Positions 6,462-12,845 of a stretch of 12,845 bases of DNA are shown here, in pieces. Both the position numbers and the translations under genes were made by a program. Source of the DNA: JBDRKN01 sp043813955 (GTDB lineage: Bacteria; Patescibacteriota; Patescibacteriia; Patescibacteriales; Patescibacteriaceae); NCBI GenBank assembly GCA_043813955.1, contig JBDRKN010000038.1, forward strand, positions 1-12,845. The letters run 5' to 3'. The notes under the pieces were generated by a model, which saw only the letters and a list, made by a program, of their open reading frames with translations, was not told the DNA's origin and did no database searches. The first letter of the stretch is position 1; each line of letters starts with the position of its first letter.

Positions 6462-6487
6462 CAGAAACTCCAAATTAATTTAACAAC

Positions 6488-7648
6488 TTATTTATTTTTT
6501 AATGTACTAAATTTTAATTTTTTAAGCAAAGACTTTCTTTCCTTATTCCCAGTTTTATTATATACACCAATTACTTGTTTGGCAATATTATCCCAGTTAT
6601 AGTATTGTTCAATCCTATGCCTGGCCTGTTCTCCTTTAATATCAACTAATCTGGGATTTTCTAACAAGCAATGCATCTTATTGGACAAATCATAGATATT
6701 TTTGCTTTCAAAACAGAATCCAGCCTCTCCTATAGCTTCTCGGTTTTCAGAAATATCACTGACTAGAACGCATTTAGATCTGGCCATAGCTTCTAATAAA
6801 GCTAAGCTTAACCCTTCTGATTCAGACGGCTGGATGAATAAATAGGCATTATCATAGAGCTGGGCAAGAACCTCGCCAGTCTGGTTGTTAGTAAAGATAA
6901 TATTAGGATTTATCATTGCCTTGGCTTTAAGATAACGTACATAGCTGTCAGTAAAAGATCCTTCTCCGACTATTACAAGTTTTTTATCAGTCTGGATCTG
7001 GTTATAGGCGTCAATTAAATAGCCAAGGCCTTTATGCTTAACAATACGAGAAACAGCTACAATATAGCTATTTCTTTCCAATCCCCATTTTTTTATAAGC
7101 TTAGAACCCTCTGCTTCATAAAGATTGGCTCCATTAGGGATAAAATAGGAATCAATGCCATATTTATCCTTAACATAATCCTTCATTGGCCTTGTAACTA
7201 CCAAGACTTCGTCAGAAATTACGCACATTATTCTTTCTCCAATCTTAAGCATGAATTTGGCAAATCTGCTCCATTTCTGATGTTCATAATCCCGGCTCTG
7301 CAAAGTAGAAACAATTTTTAATCTTGGATTAAGCAATTTAGGCAGCCAGCAAATTAAGGCTGGACCAATGCTTTGATAATGAATAACATCAACTTTTCTG
7401 AATAGGACATCTATGCTTGCTAAAATAGTATGCGTGATAGCATCAAGATGCTTTGTTTTAATAGACGGCAGGCTGATTAATCTGACGTTCATAAATTCCT
7501 TAAGCTGTTTAGGGGTATAATGCGGCCTGGTATATGCTAAAACTTCATGGCCTAAACCTGCAATGCGGGTAGACAGGTCTTGGGCATAGCGTTCAACGCC
7601 TCCGCCAGTGCTTGGTATCCCCTTTTGGCCTATAAATGCAATTTTCAT
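6488..7648 (-). CDS. GT4-family glycosyltransferase (GT-B fold)
   Basis: A cytoplasmic, probably membrane-associated retaining glycosyltransferase of 386 residues that transfers a sugar from a nucleotide donor. The N-terminal acceptor domain starts MKIAFIGQKGIPSTGGGVERYAQDL, with the glycine-rich GGGVE loop of GT4 enzymes and resemblance to the DUF1972 subgroup. The C-terminal donor domain has VSRIVKHKG (199-207; R201 and K206 are the usual phosphate-binding pair), VIVGEG (225-230) and the E-x7-E motif from E278 to E286 (SEGLSLALLE). The length is typical. A purine run (AAGAAGAG) lies just before the ATG. It sits between two exported proteins, 14 bp after the propeller gene, so a role in glycosylating surface protein or polysaccharide is inferred. 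The sugar specificity cannot be read from the sequence. Confidence 0.92.
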   Translation of the reverse strand: MKIAFIGQKGIPSTGGGVERYAQDLSTRIAGLGHEVLAYTRPHYTPKQLKEFMNVRLISLPSIKTKHLDAITHTILASIDVLFRKVDVIHYQSIGPALICWLPKLLNPRLKIVSTLQSRDYEHQKWSRFAKFMLKIGERIMCVISDEVLVVTRPMKDYVKDKYGIDSYFIPNGANLYEAEGSKLIKKWGLERNSYIVAVSRIVKHKGLGYLIDAYNQIQTDKKLVIVGEGSFTDSYVRYLKAKAMINPNIIFTNNQTGEVLAQLYDNAYLFIQPSESEGLSLALLEAMARSKCVLVSDISENREAIGEAGFCFESKNIYDLSNKMHCLLENPRLVDIKGEQARHRIEQYYNWDNIAKQVIGVYNKTGNKERKSLLKKLKFSTLKNK

Positions 7649-7662
7649 AATCTCTTCTTGAA

Positions 7663-9018
7663 TTAAATTTCATTATCCTCTTGAGTTTTTTTAATAGTTT
7701 CTACTATCTCTTCTTCAATAATTGGCTCTGGCTTATCAATAGTTATAGCAATGCTATAGCTCAATCCTGATTTTTGGCCAACAACTTTTATATCTTTCCT
7801 AATACTATCTTCTTTCCTAAATATTATTTCAGGCACCCTTATAATAGCGGAAAATGTTCCATTATTATCAGTCTTAGCTTCAATAATGCGCTTTTCCAAA
7901 CTTATCTTAAGATCTTCATTTGCAATAAAGCCTCCGCCGTTCACAGTTATAACCTGTCCAACATAAGCATTATTTTTATCAACATTAAGCCAGAGTTCTG
8001 AAATTTTAAATTCTGTATCTTCTTCAGTAGCTATTGCTTTAGCTATTGGTTTTAATTCATTATTTAAGACAAGAATATTGGAATTATTAAATACAACTAT
8101 TATTTCGCCAAAATCAGCTTGAATTCTTTTTAAGCCCATAGCCCAGCTGTTAGCAATGTTTATTTCAGAATTGTCAAAATTAGTTATTAAAGACAAATCA
8201 GACTTTTTAGCCTTATACACGCCAATGCCGTTGGAAAAATAGACAGATTCGCTGTCAGATGAATAAATAACATCATATCCAAATCCGCTGTTATGCTTTA
8301 GGATTTTGTAAAAGCCTCCAAATAAACCGAATTTTTTAAGTCCTTCGTCATCAACTACGTAGAGCATATTGTCAAGAGAATCAGCATGAAGCTGCCTATT
8401 CCCTGTTTCCTGACTGTATTTAAGGTCTAAGTTTCTGACAATTTCGCGTTCTTTGCGGTCAAAAATTTGAAGCTTGTTATTAATAATATTAAAAATGTAA
8501 TTATGATTGTATCCAAATCTAATATTGTAAGGATTTTCTTTGTTAACAAAGCGGAAAGAATCAATAACCTGCAAATCTGAATTCCATATTTTTATAAACT
8601 TAGTGCCCTTAGTTGCTAAACGGCCGTCAACCTTGTCCAATGCGCCAAACCAGTCCCAGGAATTATCCTTAATCTGTTTTCTTAAAATCATGTTATCAGG
8701 ATTAGTCGCGTCATATTTGTAAAGATATCGCCCGCTAGTAACATAGAGATAAAGGCGTCCATTTTCCTGATCAAACATTGCATCATAGAAAATGTTCCAT
8801 TTTATATCTTCAGGCCTAAATTTGGTTATTAATTTTAATTCATTATTGTCTAGTTTAAAAATTTCCAAGCTTCCAGTGTTAGTTGTGGCAATTAAAATCT
8901 GGCCATTGTAATTAATCGCATCGCCGCTATAATATGATTTTGTCTTAGCAGTGCCAGTAGAAATAATTACACCAGCCAAAACAATTGCTAAAGCTGATAA
9001 TAGAATGACTTTTTTCAT
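7663..9018 (-). CDS. secreted propeller-like protein with C-terminal Ig/IPT-like domain
   Basis: 451 residues. The N-terminus is an export signal or anchor (KK, then a hydrophobic stretch 4-22; no lipobox Cys). Residues ~30-330 are repeated short beta motifs alternating with Asp/Asn turns (GRLYLYVTSGRYLYKYDA, NMLYVVDDEGLKKF, ESVYFSNGIGVYKAK), typical of a beta-propeller of 40-50-residue blades. Residues ~340-428 read as an Ig/IPT-like domain (YVGQVITVNGGGFIANEDLKIS, then TDNNGTFSAIIRVP), a module common in bacterial and archaeal surface proteins. The tail is acidic and Pro-containing. It has no recognised enzyme motif; ligand or partner binding outside the cell is likely. It is the first gene of the operon with the GT4 and PKD lipoprotein genes, under the promoter at 9054-9081. 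I cannot name an orthologue. Confidence 0.75.
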   Translation of the reverse strand: MKKVILLSALAIVLAGVIISTGTAKTKSYYSGDAINYNGQILIATTNTGSLEIFKLDNNELKLITKFRPEDIKWNIFYDAMFDQENGRLYLYVTSGRYLYKYDATNPDNMILRKQIKDNSWDWFGALDKVDGRLATKGTKFIKIWNSDLQVIDSFRFVNKENPYNIRFGYNHNYIFNIINNKLQIFDRKEREIVRNLDLKYSQETGNRQLHADSLDNMLYVVDDEGLKKFGLFGGFYKILKHNSGFGYDVIYSSDSESVYFSNGIGVYKAKKSDLSLITNFDNSEINIANSWAMGLKRIQADFGEIIVVFNNSNILVLNNELKPIAKAIATEEDTEFKISELWLNVDKNNAYVGQVITVNGGGFIANEDLKISLEKRIIEAKTDNNGTFSAIIRVPEIIFRKEDSIRKDIKVVGQKSGLSYSIAITIDKPEPIIEEEIVETIKKTQEDNEI

Positions 9019-9053
9019 AATTTTAGCTTATTTTATATTTAATTTAATGGTTT

Positions 9054-9081
9054 ATATTACCATAATGGCGTTAAATGTCAA
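9054..9081 (-). promoter_or_regulatory. promoter of the envelope operon
   Basis: Consensus TTGACA (9081-9076), a 16-bp spacer ending in TGG (extended -10), and TAATAT (9059-9054). The predicted leader is about 29 nt before the ATG at 9018, so this operon is not leaderless. No strong Shine-Dalgarno is visible. Confidence 0.75.
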
Positions 9082-9116
9082 TATAATTTACTATTTAATA
9101 TTTTTGGCTAATTGTA

Positions 9117-9148
9117 AATAAAAAATACCCTGAAATTCAGGGTATTTT
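9117..9148 (-). terminator. rho-independent terminator after the GT-C gene
   Basis: A 12-bp perfect stem (9122-9133 with 9137-9148) has a 3-nt loop, followed on the minus strand by a run of six T and ATTT. It comes 18 bp after the stop at 9167. The A/T-rich outer stem could also work weakly on the plus strand, but no plus-strand gene feeds it. Confidence 0.9.
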
Positions 9149-9166
9149 ACAGATTTATATCTTAAT

Positions 9167-10891
9167 CTACTTTAATCTTATTTCATACAGCGTAAAATCC
9201 TTAGTAATTTTTTCTATTATCTCAATTTTCAAGCCAACATCTTTTAATTTTGAATTATTTAAATAATCAAAATCTTTGTCTGGAAGAGTGAAATTATAGT
9301 AATAGACAGGAAATTGCTTGGCTAATTTGGCATATTCAATATTCATATTGTCATCTGTGAATAATCCAACTATTACTTTTCTTTCAGGAAAAAATAGCTT
9401 GTCATGGTATTGGGTTATGATTATAGAATTGTCTTCTGTAAGCTCTAGAATTTTATCAAACTGCATTCTTGTAAGCTTGTTCCTCTCAAAGGTTGGCAAT
9501 AATCCTTCATCTGATCCAACTAATACAAATTGCAAAGATAAGGAGCAGATAATTAAGATTATAGCTATTCTTGTTCCATTAATAAGGATTTTAGATTTAA
9601 AAATTTTGGTTATTGAAATAATGGCCAGGCTTGCCAGAGGCAAAGCTCCAAGATAGATTGGAAGCCAGTATCTTGTGTATGAATTTCCGATTGTAAAGCT
9701 GTTTGGATCTGGGTTGTCATAGAAAATCCAGCTTCCATAATAGAAAAGCAGAATTACTGATATAGCAAGATAGCTTGTTAAATAAGCCCAATGCTGTTTT
9801 GTTTTTTTGTAATTATGCAGGAAAAGAATCAAGCCAAGGCCGGCAAGCCAGAACAGCCATGGAAACATTAGAAAAAAGTAATAATAGAACATCTTTACGC
9901 TATGCCATCCCTTAAATCCAAAATAGAAAATATTATCAATCCATTTTTTAAAAAATATTTTTGTTTGTGAATATTCTGCCTGCACTGCGGTTGAAACAAT
10001 ATTTTCGCTATTGTCAACAATACTTACTATAGATTGGTTTACTTCTGAATACCCGCTGTTTAATGGAGCATGGTATAGGATGGTATTCCAATACATGATT
10101 GGAAGCAAGGCAATCATTAAAAAATAGAGCCAGATAAATAACCGCACTAAGCCTATTTTTTTTAAATTAAACAGCCATATTATTATTAACAATGGAACAA
10201 GCCATAATAATTCAGACGACCTTGTAGTAATTGCCATGCCAATAAACAGGCCTGATAATCCGGCATAAAGCCATGTTAAATAATGAAGGCGCTTTTCTGC
10301 TAGAATGCTTCCAGGCGGAGGAAATAGCTTATGCTTAACCATTAAGACTCCAAAGTACAAGCCAAAGATTAATAAATCAACAAATAATACATTATGGAAC
10401 ATGCTTCTGCTGCTATAGTATACATACACTGGGAAAAAGCAAAGCATTATAGCTGAGAAAAGGGCAATTTGTTTATTAAACCATTCTTTGATTAATAGAT
10501 AGAAAAATATTAATCCAATAGCCGCGAATAATGGAGTTAAATAAGGGATAATGGCTGTGCCAAGCCAGCTTGCCAGCTGTCCATAAATCAGGACCATGCC
10601 TAAAAAGCTCACAGGCTTTACTACCCCATTGTCTGAACGAAAGCTTCTTGGAATAATAATATCGCTGGCAATTAAATTATTTGGCTCAATATAGCTTAAG
10701 CCCTTATCTTGTCCGTATAGTTTGCTCATTGCATAATTTGCTGTCTCATCAGGAGAAGACCATTTTACAAAATCAGGATCTTGTGAAAAATAATTAAAGG
10801 CGCTTGTGCCTAGAAAAAAAATAATAGCTAAACTAATTAACACTAGCCAATGCCAATTTGTTTTAACCTTATATTTTAAATTAAAATACAT
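9167..10891 (-). CDS. GT-C-type membrane glycosyltransferase (GT39/PMT/ArnT-like)
   Basis: 574 residues with about ten or more membrane helices (first at 14-33) and a soluble C-terminal domain (about 455-574). The first outer loop carries SPDETANY, with D48-E49 at the place where GT39/ArnT/PMT enzymes hold their catalytic acidic pair. This suggests transfer of a sugar from a polyprenyl-phosphate donor outside the membrane. Sequence after the loop (PRSFRSDNG, KPVSFLGMVLIYG) fits the bacterial membrane GT style. Acceptor and sugar are unknown. It is a single-gene unit with its own promoter and terminator, next to the GT4/PKD/propeller operon. The ATG at 10891 starts 6 nt after a -10 box and has no Shine-Dalgarno; the next Met is 54 residues in, beyond the first helix, so this start is firm. 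Confidence 0.82.
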   Translation of the reverse strand: MYFNLKYKVKTNWHWLVLISLAIIFFLGTSAFNYFSQDPDFVKWSSPDETANYAMSKLYGQDKGLSYIEPNNLIASDIIIPRSFRSDNGVVKPVSFLGMVLIYGQLASWLGTAIIPYLTPLFAAIGLIFFYLLIKEWFNKQIALFSAIMLCFFPVYVYYSSRSMFHNVLFVDLLIFGLYFGVLMVKHKLFPPPGSILAEKRLHYLTWLYAGLSGLFIGMAITTRSSELLWLVPLLIIIWLFNLKKIGLVRLFIWLYFLMIALLPIMYWNTILYHAPLNSGYSEVNQSIVSIVDNSENIVSTAVQAEYSQTKIFFKKWIDNIFYFGFKGWHSVKMFYYYFFLMFPWLFWLAGLGLILFLHNYKKTKQHWAYLTSYLAISVILLFYYGSWIFYDNPDPNSFTIGNSYTRYWLPIYLGALPLASLAIISITKIFKSKILINGTRIAIILIICSLSLQFVLVGSDEGLLPTFERNKLTRMQFDKILELTEDNSIIITQYHDKLFFPERKVIVGLFTDDNMNIEYAKLAKQFPVYYYNFTLPDKDFDYLNNSKLKDVGLKIEIIEKITKDFTLYEIRLK

Positions 10892-10897
10892 ATTCTT

Positions 10898-10926
10898 ATT
10901 TTACCAGAATTGGCGCTTTTTGACAA
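10898..10926 (-). promoter_or_regulatory. extended -10 promoter, leaderless geometry, of the GT-C gene
   Basis: TTGTCA (10926-10921), a 17-bp spacer ending in TGG, and TAAAAT (10903-10898), then exactly 6 nt to the ATG at 10891. The -35 box uses the end of the T-tract of the terminator just upstream. Confidence 0.75.
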
Positions 10927-10954
10927 AAAAAAGGACGGCTAAGAGCCATCCTTT
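10923..10954 (-). terminator. rho-independent terminator after the 153-residue gene
   Basis: An 11-bp stem (10930-10940 with 10944-10954) whose single irregular pair is a U-G wobble in the minus-strand RNA, with a 3-nt loop and then a run of U. It starts 11 bp after the stop at 10966. Confidence 0.9.
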
Positions 10955-10965
10955 GGGAGATTCAG

Positions 10966-11427
10966 TCATATTGACTTAACTTTGCTTAATGCTTCAGCTA
11001 CTTCATTATATGAAAGAATTGGTTTAGCCTTTCCACAAAGATGAACAGCATTCTCATAAACTCCGCCATCATAAGGGGCAAAGATAGGCACATTTGGATT
11101 ATTCTTGCGGACAGAGAGCGCTGTTTTAGCCATTTTTATTGGACCGCCATTTGGCTCAGCAACGTGCGCGAAATTATGCAAAATGACCGCATCAATTAAT
11201 GGATCAGAACATTTTTCCAACATATCTTTTTCTATTTTCTCATCCCGTACTTGTCTATCTTTAATGCGTTCTTCTTTATCTTTAATCTTATAATCAAATT
11301 CTGCAAAGCCAAATCCATGGACTTTTACGGAATGCCCAAGCTTATCTTCAATTGATTCAGCTACATTCCATGTTCTGATAATAGTTTCGGGCATGTACAA
11401 GACAATATGTGAAATTTTATCAGGCAT
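10966..11427 (-). CDS. 153-residue alpha/beta protein, possible degenerate receiver-like fold
   Basis: I do not recognise a named family. The protein is cytoplasmic, without signal or membrane segment. Strands HIVLYM (7-12), VKVHGFG (34-40), DAVILHN (79-85) and VPIFAPYDG (113-121) alternate with helices, and the end reads KPILSYNEVAEALSKV (135-150). This order resembles a CheY-like receiver: DAVILHN at the beta-3 position, RKNNPNVPIFA at alpha-3/beta-4, and a KP dipeptide before the last helix. Where a receiver has its phosphorylated Asp, this protein has H84/N85, so it would be a pseudo-receiver. A very charged helix (about 46-72) is inserted after the second strand. The start is firm: AAGGAG lies 6 nt before the ATG. 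It has its own promoter and terminator and shares its upstream region with the divergent membrane protein gene. The receiver similarity is an inference from pattern. Confidence 0.7.
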   Translation of the reverse strand: MPDKISHIVLYMPETIIRTWNVAESIEDKLGHSVKVHGFGFAEFDYKIKDKEERIKDRQVRDEKIEKDMLEKCSDPLIDAVILHNFAHVAEPNGGPIKMAKTALSVRKNNPNVPIFAPYDGGVYENAVHLCGKAKPILSYNEVAEALSKVKSI

Positions 11428-11472
11428 TTTAATCTCCTTGTTATTGATAAAATGTACAATATAACTATTTTT

Positions 11473-11500
11473 ATAATACCTTGGTTATAATAAAAGTCAA
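11473..11500 (-). promoter_or_regulatory. promoter of the 153-residue gene
   Basis: TTGACT (11500-11495), a 16-bp spacer and TATTAT (11478-11473). The predicted leader is about 40-45 nt and contains the AAGGAG ribosome site (11439-11434) and a TGTACA palindrome. Its -35 stands 4 bp from that of the divergent promoter. Confidence 0.65.
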
Positions 11501-11504
11501 GCTT

Positions 11505-11531
11505 TTGCTTTTTTTCTTATTTTGCTATTAT
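11505..11531 (+). promoter_or_regulatory. extended -10 promoter, leaderless geometry, of the divergent membrane gene
   Basis: TGC-TATTAT (-10 at 11526-11531) is followed by exactly 6 nt and the ATG at 11538. The -35 is weak: TTGCTT (11505-11510, 15-bp spacer) or TTTTGC at 17 bp. There is no Shine-Dalgarno. Confidence 0.6.
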
Positions 11532-11537
11532 ACATAT

Positions 11538-12845
11538 ATGCAGACATTATATTTAAGCATTATTTTATTTTGCCTCTTATCTTTAATAGGCACAGTTATT
11601 TATTTATTTTTAGGCCTTAATTCAATAGGAATAATTATTAGCTTAATTTTAACTTTGGCTTTTTTTATTTACTTAAAAAAACATTTTAAGCTTAATTGGG
11701 CAAAGCCTAAATTTGAACCATCATCTTGGAGAGACTGGCTGCTTATTATATATTTAGCATTCTGGCTTTTTTCTTTTTATATCCTGTATAAATCAAGAAC
11801 AGGACAAGTAATGATTTCGCCATGGCAGGTTGTTGATAGCAGTTTTTTTCTTGTCTATACTCTATCATCTGCTCTTGCTGTTTTTGCTCTATTAAAAAAA
11901 ACAGCTGGATATAGATTAATGCTTTGCATGCATTATTTTCTATCATTTTCAGTAGCTTTGGCAGTGTATAGCATTGGATATGGCTTTGATCCTTTTATTC
12001 ATCAGGCCTCTGTTAAATTCATAGATCAGTTTGGAGCTATTTTGCCCAAAACTCCGTATTATCTTGGCCAGTATTCATTGATTGTTATTATTCACAAGAT
12101 TACCTTTATCCCATTGATCTGGCTGGATAAATTATTAGTTCCATTAACTGCTGCAATATTTTTGCCTTGGACAGCATGTAAAATATTGCCAAGGATTTTT
12201 GATAACAAGATAATAACAAGATTATTAATACTTATTAGCTTAATCCTGCCCTTTGCCTTCTTTATTATCACAACTCCCCAAGGCTTTGCATATGTATTGT
12301 TAATAATGATTATACTGCTTGGGCTAATAGCAAATAAAAAGAAAGATTTTTTTATTTTGTATTTATTAGCTTTAACCAGCATGGCAGTTCAGCCAATAGT
12401 TGGAATTCCTGCTCTCATATTTACAGCAGCGCTTCATTCTTACAAAAGCTCTTTTAAGCTTAAAAAAGAAATTTTAATTATTTTAATAGCAGCTAATATT
12501 TTTATACTCCCAGCTCTGTTCTATTCTATAAACAAAACAAATGCGGTAGAAGCGCCTGTCAATAGCAAAGCAGCTGTTGCCAGAGAAGTTGATTCACAGT
12601 TATTTGCCATGCCAAACAATGAGGAATTCTGGCTTAATTTTGCATATTTGTATGAAAAAAATATTATTCTGCTTGTTGTATTATTAATCATAATAGGCAT
12701 GGCTTATGCTAGGATAGAAAAAAAACAGCCATGGATGATTTATTCAGCCCAGGCTTCTGCATTATTAATAGCCTATGCTTTAACAAAGAACCTGTCTTTT
12801 GATTTTTTAATCAATTATGAGCGGGATAATTATGCTGACAGAATT
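11538..12845 (+). CDS. large multi-spanning membrane protein, GT-C-like (right end cut)
   Basis: The plus frame is open from ATG at 11538 to the window edge: 436 codons without stop. There are about ten predicted membrane helices; the first two are at about 3-26 and 30-46. The loop GYGFDPFIHQAS (148-159) carries D151 and H155, followed by an FGAILPKTPYYLGQYS segment. This arrangement, an acidic/His motif in an outer loop and then a PYYxGQY helix start, resembles membrane glycosyltransferases of the GT-C superfamily, but I cannot assign a CAZy family. A soluble loop rich in charged residues lies at about 332-370. The start is supported by a -10 box 6 nt upstream and by the next Met being about 90 residues in. 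No other gene or RNA was seen on either strand of this stretch; minus-strand frames here are shadows. Confidence 0.75.
   Translation, partial: MQTLYLSIILFCLLSLIGTVIYLFLGLNSIGIIISLILTLAFFIYLKKHFKLNWAKPKFEPSSWRDWLLIIYLAFWLFSFYILYKSRTGQVMISPWQVVDSSFFLVYTLSSALAVFALLKKTAGYRLMLCMHYFLSFSVALAVYSIGYGFDPFIHQASVKFIDQFGAILPKTPYYLGQYSLIVIIHKITFIPLIWLDKLLVPLTAAIFLPWTACKILPRIFDNKIITRLLILISLILPFAFFIITTPQGFAYVLLIMIILLGLIANKKKDFFILYLLALTSMAVQPIVGIPALIFTAALHSYKSSFKLKKEILIILIAANIFILPALFYSINKTNAVEAPVNSKAAVAREVDSQLFAMPNNEEFWLNFAYLYEKNIILLVVLLIIIGMAYARIEKKQPWMIYSAQASALLIAYALTKNLSFDFLINYERDNYADRI

Noticed and set aside
6462..6473. TTG start at 6473 for the PKD lipoprotein
   Set aside because: That codon overlaps the GGAG ribosome site of the ATG at 6461, which directly begins a good lipoprotein signal peptide.
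11746..12382. Minus-strand open frames at 11746-11946 and 12092-12382
   Set aside because: They lie opposite the long plus-strand membrane protein and reflect its codon composition; no promoter or ribosome site supports them.
1..12845. tRNA, rRNA, CRISPR array or riboswitch
   Set aside because: Reading both strands showed no cloverleaf with a TTCRA arm, no rRNA-like conserved segment, no regularly spaced repeats beyond the MraZ boxes, and no long structured leader.

Overview
The window reads as AT-rich chromosomal DNA from a bacterium of the candidate phyla radiation (Patescibacteria). Sample counts are 37 G/C in 120 bases at 7681-7800, against 53 in 120 in the transposase at 181-300. The lineage call is an inference. 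It rests on a compact mraZ-rsmH-ftsL-PBP division cluster with a helix-rich insertion in the PBP, a half-length TsaB-like protein, a small coiled-coil gene of a type I associate with these genomes, and envelope glycosyltransferases with secreted proteins. TGA ends mraZ and the 153-residue gene, and every frame reads sensibly with TGA as stop. The recoded UGA=Gly lineages are therefore unlikely.

Layout, left to right. At 1-473 (minus) is the N-terminal part of an IS1595/ISXO2-like transposase, cut by the window edge. It lies directly downstream of a division operon, also on the minus strand and transcribed right to left: mraZ (3902-4330), rsmH (2958-3905), an FtsL-like protein (2639-2971) and a class B penicillin-binding protein (501-2630). 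The operon starts from a good sigma70-type promoter with four helically phased GTGGKG-like boxes, a likely MraZ operator. At 4331-4536 a terminator, a perfect DnaA-box match and the mraZ promoter separate it from a small coiled-coil gene (4537-4794) and a TsaB-like gene (4860-5231).

From 5310 to 9018 (minus) is a three-gene envelope operon: a secreted propeller-like protein with a C-terminal Ig/IPT-like domain, a GT4 glycosyltransferase and a PKD-domain lipoprotein. It has its own promoter and terminator. Next come a GT-C-type membrane glycosyltransferase (9167-10891, minus), a 153-residue protein resembling a degenerate receiver domain (10966-11427, minus) and, divergently, a large GT-C-like membrane protein on the plus strand (11538 to the right edge, partial).

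The most notable regulatory pattern is that three genes (ATGs at 5231, 10891 and 11538) start exactly 6 nt after an extended -10 box (TGn-TAnnnT-N6-ATG), as expected for leaderless mRNAs. A fourth promoter of this kind meets a six-codon mini-ORF whose stop overlaps the next gene's ATG. Other genes have longer leaders or Shine-Dalgarno sequences. Terminators and downstream promoters are packed so tightly that T-tracts merge with -35 boxes. No tRNA, rRNA or CRISPR array was seen.
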